Positions 1-11,254 of a stretch of 64,000 nucleotides of DNA are shown here, in pieces. The DNA lies in the NCBI RefSeq assembly GCF_003590095.1, contig NC_039491.1:6820001-6884000 (forward strand), in the 5' to 3' direction. This stretch comes from Trichoplusia ni. Taxonomy: Eukaryota; Arthropoda; Insecta; Lepidoptera; Noctuidae. The translations under genes and the position numbers were made by a program. The notes beneath the pieces were generated by a model that was not told the origin of the DNA, did no database searches, and saw only the letters and a list, made by a program, of their open reading frames with translations. Positions within the stretch are counted from its first letter, which is position 1. Every line of letters starts with the position of its first letter.

Positions 1-1845
1 GATCACGTAATTTTTTTCAACTCTGTCTAGTCTCTAATAGGGAATTCATTGAATATCCTACAGCTTTAACAAAAGTACCTACCTCGTGTATGAAATCATC
101 TGATTTGTCAAACTAAGTGATAGACAAGAGACAGCGTTGCTTTAGATTTCACTAAGTGTTCGTTCCCCTATACCATTTTGTTTCAAAATAAATTAGAATA
201 CTTTCTTATTCTTGTGAAATCTCTGTAGGTAACAAAAAAATACGAAACCGTGACTTTGTGAAAGCTATTTGCGTCGAGGCATATACGAATATCAGATACC
301 TTCAGATTTTTGCTCATCGCATGCACGTATATCATGAATATCATGATTGATGATGACACGCCATTCTGAAATACGATGTAAATTAGCTTCGACTCCATCA
401 GGCTGCGAGCTCTCGCCGCCATATTCCTGATAAGTACGTAAACATTATCAGCTTATCCCGATGAAGTGGGAGATCATATCCTCGTGAAACCTTATTTATT
501 TTCCTTGCCAATTCCCATTCCACCGCTATCTAATTTTATTGACTATTGTTCCTGTTATTTATGATTCGGTGAATTGGGTTTTGATCAGACAAAGGCTGGA
601 GCCGCCCCCTATCTCTCGTAATTGTACTAATAAATCAGATAGATTTTCTTTTGTTACCATATTGGTATTTAATCGAACTTGTGGAAAGGTTTCGCCTTAT
701 ACATGAGTATACATGTATTTGCATGTTATGAATACCAATGCAAGCATTTATTTGCCAACTGTTAAGATAACAACTACAATACACTTTGTTGATCAACTTG
801 AAGACGAGTTTAATGAATAAAACAAATGTTTAAAAACAAATATTTGTTGATAGATACATTAATAAGCTTTATTTAGAAATAAATGCGTAGGATAGCTGTT
901 TGCTAATCAAATAACTGAATGTTTAAACTTACTCAATATTTCAAGTTTAGACGTATTACTTGAACTTAAATACAAACAAGATCTCACCGTACTAATATAT
1001 CTGTAGCTACATTGAAAGGACAATATTAGTCACACATATTTGTTTTTGAGTTTCAATAAAACTTTAAGATACTAACAATTTATATTGGATTCAAATAAAA
1101 CTCTGTAAAAGTATATTTTTTTTGTATTAACATTTCCAATTCCAATTAAAGCACAATGTTAATTCGTTTTTATTTCAACATTAGGGATAAATAAGCCATT
1201 CATGAATTCAGGAAAATTACAACCTTAAAAGTGTCACACCTACTTAAATGCTATAAAAAGAAGTCAAGATGATTATGCTGAAGCTTTAATAAAGAGTTAA
1301 ACAAGGTACAAAAACAAAAAAGGTCTAATTCGCTTCACCTCTCATAGAGGTAAAAAATTAAATAAATAAACAATGTAGATACGAATGGCAGGAAAGCAGG
1401 ACAAAAGCACTTGTTTATTTTAAATCCGTTTTATTTATTTCCTTGGAAATTCTTCTTGTTTTCCTAATTAGTTTATCTTAACCTTTCTTTATTCCATCCT
1501 TATAATTCCTTTGTATTGTTATGATCGTTATGTTGGTACTCGCGTTAACAGCGTCTTAAACGGTGCCGCGCAATTAGATTCCTGAAGCTTAATGATCTTA
1601 AGAGCGCATTTTCCGTGGCGGGTGGCGAGATAAGTATTGGAACGTTTATGAGAATATCTATATTCTTGAGCGTCTTCAGTAGATTGGACACGGGTTGCAA
1701 TGTTCCTAATGATATTGGGATGCAGATAGTTTTACATTATAATTTAAATATGTAATAAGACTGTTGAAGGTCAGAAGTATTAGACTAAAAATAGTTTTCA
1801 TAATGAAAATGAAACCTATTAGAAACATCTATATTCGAAATTTTG
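1..1845. other. Gene-free AT-rich stretch
   Basis: No gene is recognised. A minus-strand frame at 183-422 begins MAARARSLMESK in a locally GC-richer patch near 385-422, which could be a start context, but it soon becomes hydrophobic AT-rich translation and no splice donor stands out. A short direct repeat of ATATCATGA lies near 330-345. The rest is low-complexity A/T-rich DNA with many AAATAA and TTTATT runs. Confidence 0.5.
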
Positions 1846-2031
1846 TATACATACTGGGTAGGTCTGATAATAGAACAACCCCTAAGTGATAAGGGTTGCT
1901 CACACTAAAAAAATATATATTATTTTTTGGTCAATTTTTTTTTGTTTGTACTTTTTTATAATGTGGCATTAAAAAATACATACAACTAGAAATAATTAAT
2001 TAGGCAAAACAACGTTTGCTGGGTCAGCTAG
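1846..2031 (+). mobile_element. Helitron relic with intact CTAG 3' end
   Basis: The segment ends in GCTGGGTCAGCTAG at 2031 followed by T, the typical 3' end of short lepidopteran Helitrons (CTRR terminus, insertion between A and T). The interior has a hairpin CAACCC / GGGTTG (1876-1881 and 1893-1898) and a T-rich tract that I recognise from moth repeats. No TC-type 5' terminus is visible, so the left boundary is approximate and the copy is probably 5'-truncated. It encodes nothing, so an autonomous Helitron elsewhere would have mobilised it. Confidence 0.6.
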
Positions 2032-4061
2032 TATTCAATAAGTATGATTAAAACAAAAAGACACTTATAATAATAACAGCATACAATGCTGGCTCACTAC
2101 AGGTTGGCGATTAGAAAAACACTTACATGTAGCTAAATATCTATTGTATATAAAAAAACATGTTTACTGGGCCGTATAAACAATCCACATCAACAGCATA
2201 ATTATCTTAAATAGCTATAGACCATCCCTTTGGTTATTCATAAATTGGTCATTCAAACAACCTGCCACGATATATAAATGATAATTTATCAGTTGTCCCA
2301 ATCACTCAAGAGCAATTCAAAATCAAAGCAATCTAGAAACCAACGAAGCGATAAATTGCCAGCGAAACAGCTCCAATATTTTTAGAGAAAGCAAGATAAT
2401 TTTGAATTCTCGTTTTGTCTTGATTTTCCTGTTGTAAACAGTACAATCTTGCCTTATTGGTTGTAAAAGGATCTCTAAAAGAACCTACTCGCATTTTAGA
2501 GGTTATTCAGACCGTTCACAAAGTCGTCTGTTATAAAAAGCTGAAACTTCTCATGTGATTTTTATCACTTTATAAGGCTTGCTATCATTTTACATTCTTT
2601 AATAACGTTTATTATTTTTTAAGTATGTGTGAATATTTTCGTTTGCTCAATTAAGTGATTACAATTAGAGGACTTCTAATAACATTAAGAAAATTAAGCA
2701 TTCCACATTTGAAATTCTGAAAGAATGTTTGAACTTTTGAAAATGATGTTTTTTCTCACGCTTGTCTTATTACGTCCAAAAACATGGTAGGTATGAAGAC
2801 AAAGAGCCACATGTAGAACCAGCACTTCAATCGTACTATCGGTACGAGGTTGACCTGACCATGATAACTAGACACGTCTGAGCGCATTCTCTGCACATTT
2901 CCATAACTAACGGATCGCAGACGCCTCTAACCTTCACTTAGTCTGATGGCTTTATAACCAAGTATCCACTTTGATACTAGATTAGGCATCTTATTGGACA
3001 ATTCACGGTGTTCTAGAGCTACAAATCACCCACAAGCGTCCCCTGCGGTGAGTAAGTGGCGATTAAGGGATTATATATAATAAATTTACGTAGGAGCGTA
3101 TTGTGGTGGCATAGCCTCGGAAGTGTCTTGTCGTATTGACATAGAACACACAACATGACTGTGCTTGAGTAAGTGAAAAGCATATATATGTTTAAGGCCT
3201 TATAGAAATGATATATTTCGAAAACAGGTGAACAAGCTTTTTTAAAATTAAATTTAAAAACTTGCCTAATTGAAACAATTTTTTAAATTTTAATCTCATA
3301 TAAATCTAATTACTTTTACTACTTTGAAACCAAGCAAATTCAAGTACTATAATTTATACAAAACATTTTCAATAAACGATCTTAGCAGGGAATTTTTCAC
3401 ACATATAAAATAGTATTCGTTTTGTTATTTGATAACGAAAACCAATTAATTATCAACATATATATTTTTATTGACATTATTTCTACTCAGTAAAGTTAAT
3501 TATAAAGTTTAGATAATAACTTGTTAGTCTATATAGTAATTAAAGAACTTTAGTTTATAAATACTTGTAGCCTGTCCGTTGAATAATTAAAACTTGTTTT
3601 CAGTTGGTTAGTTTGATCGTCTGCGAGGCCCAAGCTCTTCAATATTGGAAAAATAAATACAATTAATACTGAATAGGTATCTGTTCTTTGTGCCAATTAT
3701 TGTTATTTACTGTCAAGTGAACTGAAGGTATATTTCTGCTAATTGGGAGGTAAATCTAAACAGAAATTTATTTCATCGTGTAGGTATAAATTTCGCTGAA
3801 GATCGTTATGCTGTAGTACATTATTTTGGCAACCTGTCACATCCTGACGTCTTCCGAATACAGCTACGGGTCCGTGGTGTATCTGCCCCTGCTTGAAGTA
3901 AGATCAAAGTAGCTTTTCAAAAACATACAAAGAGCAATATTGTTAAAAATAGTCATGCTATCTCGATAAATACGCATGAGTATATCGAGGTAAACCGTAA
4001 TTAGAATTTTTCACACAAAAGCTTTGTTTAAAAGATGTCATAACACAATAACCCTCTTTAA
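2032..4061. other. Gene-free stretch
   Basis: I see no recognisable gene or repeat. No frame reaches 60 codons from a start codon. Base composition rises slightly near 2800-3060, with several CG-containing hexamers, but without an ORF or clear splice signals. The remainder is AT-rich. Confidence 0.5.
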
Positions 4062-4344
4062 TCTATACTCTATACTAATATATAAAGCTGAAGAGTTTGT
4101 TTGTTTGAACGCGCTAATCTCAAGAACTAAGGGTTAAAATTGAAAACTTACTTTTGTGTTGTATAGACCATTCATCGAGGAACGTTTTAGGCTATATATC
4201 ATCACGCTGCGACTAATAAGAGCGAAGATACAATGGAAAATGTGGAAAAAAACAGGGAAAATTATTCATCTTCGAGGGCTTCCGTTCAAAAATTCCTAAC
4301 TTATATCCTGTAACCACGCGGGCGAAGTCGCGGGCAACAGCTAG
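4062..4344 (+). mobile_element. Non-autonomous Helitron, full length
   Basis: Both termini are present: TCTATAC at the left (preceded by A at 4061) and GGGCAACAGCTAG at the right, followed by T at 4345. This fits rolling-circle Helitron insertion between A and T with no target duplication. The first seven bases are doubled (TCTATACTCTATAC), so the start is either 4062 or 4069. The interior contains AAAGCTGAAGAGTTTG and AACGCGCTAATCTCA, shared with the copy at 25867-26105. A GC-rich CGCG...CGCG stem lies just before the end. There is no coding capacity. The same family occurs at 25867 (+) and 47142-47380 (-). Confidence 0.85.
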
Positions 4345-4589
4345 TTTTTCATAAAACAGGTATTAAAACTTACACAACACTTTATTCCTAAAGTGACAAA
4401 GACCATATGAATTTTCAGTAAGGTAAGATAATAAAGTTAAAGTAGCATTTTCAAAGTTTCAGAAGTTGCATGCAGTCTTCAGTAAACCGCTTAAACAGGT
4501 GCTTAGCTAAGTGGAAATCCCAAGGAAGCTTCTTAATTTGGGTGTCATATAAGAAAAAAGAACAGGTTAAGAGTGTACAACGTTAATTA

Positions 4590-4826
4590 ATTAATAGATT
4601 TAAGAAATTTAAATACCCATGTTTTTTTGTGGGTATTCAAATTGTATCAAAATCGGTCTAGCCGTTTTTATTTTTGTAAATTGCATTGTCATCAGGTTTG
4701 AAGCTATCCTGAAAGTTTCAGCCTGCTAGCTTATCGGAAAGTGTCTCAAAATTAGTTTACAAAAATCTAACCGTAACGACAAACAAACAAACAAGAAAGT
4801 GAGTGTATAAAAACGTGGATTTTTTT
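4590..4826 (+). repeat. Interspersed repeat ending in an ACAA-rich tail
   Basis: The stretch holds ATCGGTCTAGCCGTTTTT near 4650, AGCCTGCTAGCTTATCGG near 4721 and CCGTAACGACAAACAAACAA near 4771, then AAGTGAGTGTATAAAAACGTG. I remember this order of blocks from moth genomes as a non-coding dispersed repeat. The TCGGTCTAGCCG block resembles the internal block of lepidopteran Helitrons, also seen at 45470. Boundaries are approximate and no terminal structure is visible. Class unresolved. Confidence 0.5.
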
Positions 4827-5927
4827 TTTATGTATGTAATGTATGGAATTCAATTATACATTTTTGAAAATTTTCATACAAGAGCAAATAACACAAAATT
4901 AAATGAGCTTGTTTATTGACGGCTAGTAAATATACAATGAATAACCGAATTACAAAACAAAATAAACACTTGTATCATTGCAGTCGTTCATACCTTAAAT
5001 ATGATGTCATAATATATTTCATTCACTATGGTGAAATTCAAGACCGTATCCTTGATATCGCACTAAAAGATGATATTTCAGCTGTCGACCTCATTCTGCG
5101 TAGTTTTTACTGTTCCACTCCAAACCCGAAGGTCGCAGGAAGACATTTATACCACAGTATACTTATAAAACATGATCGCTAAACCAAGTTTTATCATCTA
5201 TTACGTTTCATTTGTTTCGTATGGAGTTGGAAACAAGGTTATAAACAAGGAATATTAGAATTGTATTTGTGCGTCGGATGTCGGGGATGATTTGAAAAAA
5301 ACTTAAATATTGTAATATTTTTTTAAAATTTATCTCTATTAACGTTTTGTTTCTAATAAAAACTTTTATTATTTAGAAAAGATGTATTTTTCTTGAACCC
5401 AAACAAAAACATAACAAAATAAACAAGTGTATATCGGTCAGGGCATCAGGGTAAGTAGGTTTATTGCCGACATTCTGTCATCGTCATTTTACATCCCTTT
5501 ATTGCATCCCACAGAACTTTGTGATACCTTTGTCCAAATTCTCAAACTTCGCTTAGATAACGAGAGAATACAGTTTGTTGAAATTATGGGGTTTGGTATT
5601 TGGAATCTGTTCGACCCGTCGGTAAACGATTTGAAGACTCTTTTAACGATTTGTCGACAATGTGTACAGACAAACAATGAACTTAAAGGTAACCGTCCTC
5701 CTGAAGATGACTCTCGTTGACAAATTCTTTAGACAATCGTTTAGATAATTATACTCTTGTTTCGGGTTTGGGTTTTGACATTACGAGAACAGGAGCAAAA
5801 TATCGCGACAAGTCATAGTTTTGGCAGACGAAAAGAGTCTTGTATAGTAATTTTGTGATTCATTTTTAAAGAATGTAATGATGAATTGATCATTGAATTT
5901 ATCACGATTGTTTAACAGAATTGCCTG
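4827..5927. other. Two unassigned ORFs in AT-rich DNA
   Basis: Two plus-strand frames stand out. The first (4916-5182) has a fairly polar C-terminal half, GEIQDRILDIALKDDISAV, which looks less like random AT-rich translation. The second (5427-5720, 97 codons) includes FVEIMGFGIWNLFDPS. Neither matches a family I know. No convincing splice sites or poly(A) context fix their limits. They could be decayed coding DNA from a mobile element or chance openings. The rest has no recognisable content. Confidence 0.2.
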
Positions 5928-5990
5928 ACAAGTTTCGAACCCAACTGGAATCCCTAATCATGAGATGATGCGTTGGCTAGTCTTTTTTCC
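5928..5990 (-). repeat. Possible tRNA-type SINE head remnant
   Basis: On the minus strand a B-box-like GGTTCGAAAC lies near 5945-5955 and an A-box-like TAGCCAACG about 38 bases upstream, near 5975-5983. The plus-strand order, a TCGAACCC block followed by a TTGGCTAGTC block, resembles degraded tRNA-derived SINE heads of Lepidoptera. No body or tail can be traced, and the next bases run into another repeat remnant, so this is only a suggestion. Confidence 0.25.
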
Positions 5991-6009
5991 GCAAGCATGT
6001 CTTTACGCA

Positions 6010-6175
6010 ATCCATACTTCCATACTAAAATTAAATATGTGAAAGTATCTCTGTCTGTCTGTATGTCCGCTGTTCACGGAAAAACTACGGAACTGAGTGT
6101 AATTTAATTTAATACAAAGATTGGCTAGAGCTCCAGAAAGGACTAAGGCTGCTTTTTAACTGGAAAAAGGTCTGT
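6010..6175 (+). mobile_element. Degraded Helitron-like fragment
   Basis: The blocks CCATACTAAAATTAAATA, TCTCTGTCTGTCTGTATGT, CACGGAAAAACTACGGAACT, a GGCTAGAGCTCCAG-like block and GGCTGCTTTTTAACTGG occur in the order known from abundant lepidopteran short repeats whose consensus begins ATCCATACTAATATTATAAA. The usual 3' end (GCGGGCAACAGCTAGT type) is missing, so this is a 3'-truncated relic. No coding potential. Confidence 0.5.
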
Positions 6176-8074
6176 AAGTGTGGGTAATATGGGGTCAAAG
6201 CTTGTTGATGATTTTATTTTTTTGGTATGGACTATAGCTTTGAACATACATTGTTCATTTTTTTTAATCATTTATACATAATCATTTATTTGATTACATA
6301 CCGCGGATAAGGACACTCCAGCCCTGTCTTCAGACATTTATACAATAATGGGACCAAGTGTTAAGCATCTGTCAACTGACCTCAATGGAATAGTGCTACA
6401 ATAATTTGTAAGATTAGGATACATTAGCATGCCAATAACAAACGATTACGAATACTTTTTAACTCGATTATATAAAATAATTATGTCAATTTACGTTTTT
6501 CTTTCAGGGAGGCTAACTGAAAGTAAAAATATTACAATCTTACATATCGATTAAAAAACGACGAAACAGCCAATCGATTTGAATTCATCGATAATCGGAA
6601 TGTGTTTGCCAAGGTCTGCTTAATCGAGAACTATTTTGATGTAATTTGGGGAGAAAGAACCCAAGACAAAGTTTGGTAAACTAATCCAATTAGAGCGGGT
6701 AGGAGACGTCTGATGCACTCACTTTGTTCCCTCCGTTCCTTTGGGACCACGTTAAACTAGACGTTTAGTGTTTGTTAACAATGAGGTTTTATTTGAACGA
6801 ATTTATATTAAACATATACTTTGAAATCGTGACAGACATAAATAAGACCTCATTTGTTTACATAAAACATTCACTAATATAATTTTATAGCAGAGAGGTG
6901 TTTTCTAGCAAAGTATAAGTGACTATAGTTGGCTACAATAGGCACTTATATACTACCTGCATCTTTCCCTGAGGCCATAAGGCTTCGTTTGTCAAACGAA
7001 TCCTTGAAACGAATGACCAAAAACGGTTGTACACTAAATAGACGACAATTCAAAAAAATCGTATACGGTAAAATGTTCTTTTAATAAATGGTTTTGAGGT
7101 TTGTGAATAAAAGCAGATCTTTTTTCGTTTTGTTTGTAGAAGTTGCTCCCACAAGAATGATTATTTAGTTTTAGACGAGCGTTGAATAACGCTCACATTG
7201 ACAATAAACTACAATATAATTCAAGGAAATTCCAGCGAGCTTATTCTAATTAAATTATTTGAGTTTCAAAGTTACGAGTCCGGGTGGATATGCTGATAGC
7301 TGACCAAGAAATTCACTGGCGGATAACTTTGGAAGCAAACTATTCCTTTTGTTTGTATTTCGTGCCAGATACAGTTTTCATAGTAATTCTAGTACTTCTT
7401 CTTCATAGAAAATGTAAGAAATATTTAAGTACAAAAATATGTTGAGAAACTTGCTATGATTTCGATAAAACTTCGCTGGAATAAAAAGTATGTTTACAAC
7501 AGAAAAAGGGTAACGCAATCAGATTTTTAAGTATCTATTGTGCCTAACACACTCTGTTGCCTCTGTGTGTTCTAACCTCAAGTTACGTGACATAAAAGGC
7601 TTGACAGGCATTATAGCTTAAGCATACTAAACACCAATTTATATAAGTTACTGAAAATATTGTCAATTTCCAAATCGGATTGTGCCTACAACTATAAAGG
7701 TATAAGTATATAAACTGAGATGTTAATCCAATATTACCATAAATTTTATAATTATGATAGGTATAAGCCAGCAAGAAAATATTAATATGAAAAATTACCT
7801 TTCAAAAAATCAAAGGCGATGGCGTAATTAAGCCCGATATTGCTCTAACATAAGCCTGTTTCAGACATTTACTCTTAATTGACTTTTTATCCACTAAAGT
7901 ATGTTTTTATCTCGGCTTATAGTAATTTGGTTTTTAAATGAATATTTTAAATCTTTGAATATCCAATTATTTTGGAGATAATAATGAGATTAATTCGTTT
8001 AAACAATAATTAAGATTCATGACTTGTAATTGTGGATTTTTGTTTTTACTAAATCGTGCTTTGAAAAAAATGCT
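6176..8074. other. Gene-free stretch
   Basis: No gene or named repeat is visible. One short perfect inverted repeat, GAGCGTT gaat AACGCTC, sits at 7177-7194. A GC-richer patch near 6690-6770 has no ORF. A minus-strand frame at 7583-7774 is tyrosine- and leucine-rich AT translation and is most likely chance. Confidence 0.5.
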
Positions 8075-8318
8075 TTAAATTATTGTTTTACAAGCAAAAA
8101 ATGTTTTATAGAGCATTGGTACGTGGTCTATGTTGAGTCCAATACACATGCCCCAAGGGAACTCCAGTAAGGAAAGTAAAAGTGTTTCTGCGGTGATCGT
8201 TGTCAGTTCCAAAGTTGCGGAGGTGTCAAACGTCGGCTTGTTGTTCCCAGGACAAACAAACTCCAACAAGTTCGGCAAGTTTGCTCCTGTCTGCCCCTAC
8301 GACACCTCAGAATTTTAA
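8075..8318. other. GC-richer patch open on both strands
   Basis: This patch is clearly richer in G+C than its flanks and is open for more than 60 codons on both strands. The plus frame (8130-8318) includes SKESKSVSAVIVVSSKVAEV; the minus frame (8075-8278) includes TSATLELTTITAETLLLSLL and FPWGMCIGLN. Only one can be coding, if either. The composition shift suggests decayed coding sequence, either an exon of an unseen gene or a transposon fragment. I do not recognise either peptide. Confidence 0.3.
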
Positions 8319-9163
8319 ACAAGCGCCAGGTGAACGAGGTTATTCTAAAATATTTAAGAAATAACTCGCTAAGATTTCTTGTTTCAAACTTTCCAGTTTC
8401 AAAGTATAATCCAGAACATATTTAGGAAACGGTAGATAAAAACAGAAGTTTTTATTACATGCTTATGTTTTACCGTTTATTATTTTAGTATAATACGCGA
8501 ATCGAGCAAAACATTTCTGTTACATAATATATGTGTATGTTTTTTACGTTCTTATTATCTTTACAAAGCCATCGCTGTTTTGTTAGAATTACAAATACGA
8601 TGAATTAAATGGCTGTTGTTGTACTTTAAAGTGGGGAACTTGAGCGTTGATATTACCAGCCTCTGATATACTAAAAGATACGTTATATTCCGAGCATTGA
8701 ACGCAAAAACAAACTCGAATACGAGTGTTCTTTGTCACAGATGCGAGCCAAACAACGGTATTAAATAACGTGATATCTGTAGGGAAATGCGACGCGATAG
8801 CATCGCAACCCGTTGCCAAATTACACCCTTGTTGCGTTTTACAATAGCCACGGGGGCAGGGGAGCGGCGGACTTACCTACGAACTCCCATAAAAACAGAT
8901 TATAATTGTGTGTAGGTAATTACAATTTAAATTTTCGAGTTCGGACACCGACGTTATATTAAGTTGGCGTGTTTTCATTAACGAAAGTCTAGCGAAATAA
9001 TGATGCATTGCAGTTTTTCACACAAATAAAATAAGACAGTAAAAATATGAAACAGCTTTTATGAGAGAACAATTTACTCGTAAAGATAACATAGTTAAAA
9101 TAAATCTTCATTACACTGAACCGGAGCGGTTCTCATATTTTCAAACGGGACAGTTTTAACGTT

Positions 9164-9181
9164 CTTACCGCTTGCGGTAAG
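9164..9181. repeat. Near-perfect palindrome, 8-bp arms
   Basis: CTTACCGC and GCGGTAAG are exact reverse complements separated by two bases. The arms are half G+C in an AT-rich setting, so this stands out from ordinary A/T palindromes. It could be a dyad protein-binding site or a stable short hairpin. Nothing nearby assigns a role. Confidence 0.6.
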
Positions 9182-9620
9182 CGGGTGTGCAACAAATTTT
9201 CCGAATAATAGTGTGAAGAAAAAATGTAGCCGGCAAAAACGGAATATAGGAGAGGAAAAGGGTAAAATATATGGTGCCTTAAAGTATCTCCGTTGGTAAT
9301 ATGAAATGTTTAATTTATAGCAGTACGTTGTTTATGTTATATCCACTCAGCGATACTTCATTTACATAGGAAAGTAGAATTATGTATTTTGTACGCCCAT
9401 TTACCAAATATTTCCAGCAAGTGTATTTTATTCGTGTATTGCTAAGTCAAAGATATTCCTATATTATAATTTCTTATTCCTCTGTAGATTTGTTTGTCGA
9501 ATGTTTGATGTCACAATTTCTGCCCGTACCAAAATTACCTCATTCTCTAAAATGGGAAGGTTATTATTATTGCTACATAGTACAACATATTTAGCAGTTA
9601 CCAGACGCTCCTAAAACCGA

Positions 9621-9666
9621 CTATTGGCCAGGTCAACGTTCCGGCTATTTTGGCCAACGTTCGACC
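9621..9666. repeat. Imperfect local duplication
   Basis: CTATTGGCCAGGTCAACGTT is followed 24 bases later by CTATTTTGGCCAACGTTCG. The two share CTATT, GGCCA and AACGTTC in the same order. The patch is GC-richer than its flanks. It may be a two-unit minisatellite or a doubled binding site. Confidence 0.45.
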
Positions 9667-10943
9667 CGTCCTGTCTCACCTATCATCCAGAGAGCGCAAT
9701 CTAAACACAGACAGATTTAGATTCTCACTTGTTATTTCAAGTAAAACCTCATTTATTATTTTGTGCTCCTAATTAGTCACGCATAAAGGCATGAAAGAGA
9801 TTTCGGGACACTACATAGCTTATTAAAACCAGTTTCGGCCAGACATCCAGTGGATAATGAGATTGTTTTAATTTGGCAAACTTGCCACGGGTTTGCGGTT
9901 TATCCTTTTAACTTGTTAATTAGATTATCTCATAAATTCGTGTGTGTACACAATTGGAAACTATTTGTTTTTACCTACTTAGATAATTGTGGGATCTTTA
10001 TTTGTATAAATAGTTTTATACTAGTAAGTATTAAGATAGGATTTTACATCTTGAGTTAGGTGTTGAATGTTTTAAGTAATAATGGGTAACAATACCTAGT
10101 CTTACGAAATGTAAAGCCGTTATATTAAACAAAAACTGTTTTAAAATCCATAACTCAAAAGACAATAGCCATTGTTCATTCGTATTAAAACATAAATAAA
10201 ATATAAAAAGAGCCATAAATATAATAAATTGTTCAACTTGTAAAATATGAGCGCGTAAACACATTTAGATTCATTAAACACTAATTGGAACGCACTCAAC
10301 AAACATTAAACAATGACACTTGATTCTCCATAATTATTATCTGTTTTTATACACTCACTCCAGGTTTTGATGAAAAGTATTTTGGCACTAATAAATACTT
10401 CAAACTTGTTTATTTTTTAAAATAATTTTACATTTACAAGCGCTAAGAGCCAAAACAAATATTATGTAACATATTTTGAAAATAGAATACGTATTTTTAT
10501 AAAAAAATAATGGTGAGCTTAGTCGATTAGATGGGACATGGCTGACAAACAGAAAATATTTAAAAATAAAATAAAATTCAAATGCCGAAATAGAGGTCTG
10601 AAAGCTTTTATTTTTTACCATCCATATTTTTGCTATATCTTTGTGATTCATACGTCAATTTGGACATATGATTTATTGGTGCTGGAACTAAATCGAATTG
10701 TATATATTTTACTAGACGTTTTTCGACTAAATTGTACTGAAAAACATAAATCATATTTTGAAGCGACTCGAACATATTTTGCGTTACTTTTTATTTCATC
10801 ACTCAAATCAACTTCGTTTCGAGTTATTCACGACTCAGACTTTCTTTATTAATAGGCAATACTTATGACTATAAAAAGCATTTTAAAGTGAAAATCTTAG
10901 TATATATTTCGTCAGAATAAAAAAATAAAGTAGTAGGTTTATA

Positions 10944-11254
10944 TTTTTAGGACTACGTACCCGAAGGGCAAAAACGGAACTCTATTAAGAAGGGTCCGCA
11001 GTCTCGCAGTCTTTCCGTCCATCCGTCTGTTGTACTACATGAAGCGTGATAACTAGACAGTTGAATTTTTTATAGATTATGTGTGTCTGTTACCGCTACA
11101 GCAAATACTCAAAACAAAGATCGAATTTAAGCAACGATTATTATTACGTTGACTGCGGGTGATATAAATTATTTGCCATCGAAACGATTTTTTATCCTTC
11201 AGCCTATTTTTATGGAATCTATGTCGTGAATCTAACTCGCACTAGACCGGTTAT
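10944..11254 (+). repeat. 5S-box interspersed repeat, most complete copy
   Basis: It starts TTTTTAGGACTACGTACCC, then GGGCAAAAACGGAACTC, a run of TCCGTCCATCCGTCTG type, GCGTGATAACTAGACAGTTG, GTTACCGCTACAGCAAATAC, and ends near AACTCGCACTAGACCGG (11235-11251). I recall this order from an abundant lepidopteran repeat whose consensus runs from TTAGGGTTCCGTACCC to a GACTCGCACTTG-CCGG 3' end. Between them GATCGAATTTAAGCAACG (11119-11136) and GCGGGTGAT (11155-11163) match the 5S rRNA internal promoter region in order and roughly in spacing. It is non-coding. Other copies lie at 25203, 31848, 37857 (+) and 54005-54165 (-). Confidence 0.7.

Larger units (their letters stand above)
8319..10943. other. 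Gene-free stretch with small local repeats
   Basis: No gene is recognised. The interval holds a GC-rich patch around 8840-8880 that on the minus strand reads TTCGTAG|GTAAGTCC, a good splice-donor match without an obvious exon. It also holds the palindrome CTTACCGC tt GCGGTAAG at 9164-9181 and an imperfect tandem duplication at 9621-9666. The overlapping frames at 10400-10852 are low-complexity AT translation and are considered chance. Confidence 0.45.

Noticed and set aside
1..4. Window begins GATC, as at a restriction-cloning edge
   Set aside because: A four-base match is uninformative and the right end shows no equivalent.
183..422. 79-codon minus-strand ORF starting MAARARSLMESK
   Set aside because: Only the first dozen codons look coding. 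No donor or homologous family is apparent.
10400..10852. Overlapping 83- and 104-codon ORFs on both strands
   Set aside because: Both are rich in F, I, Y, K and N, as expected from AT-rich DNA with few stops. No coding composition.
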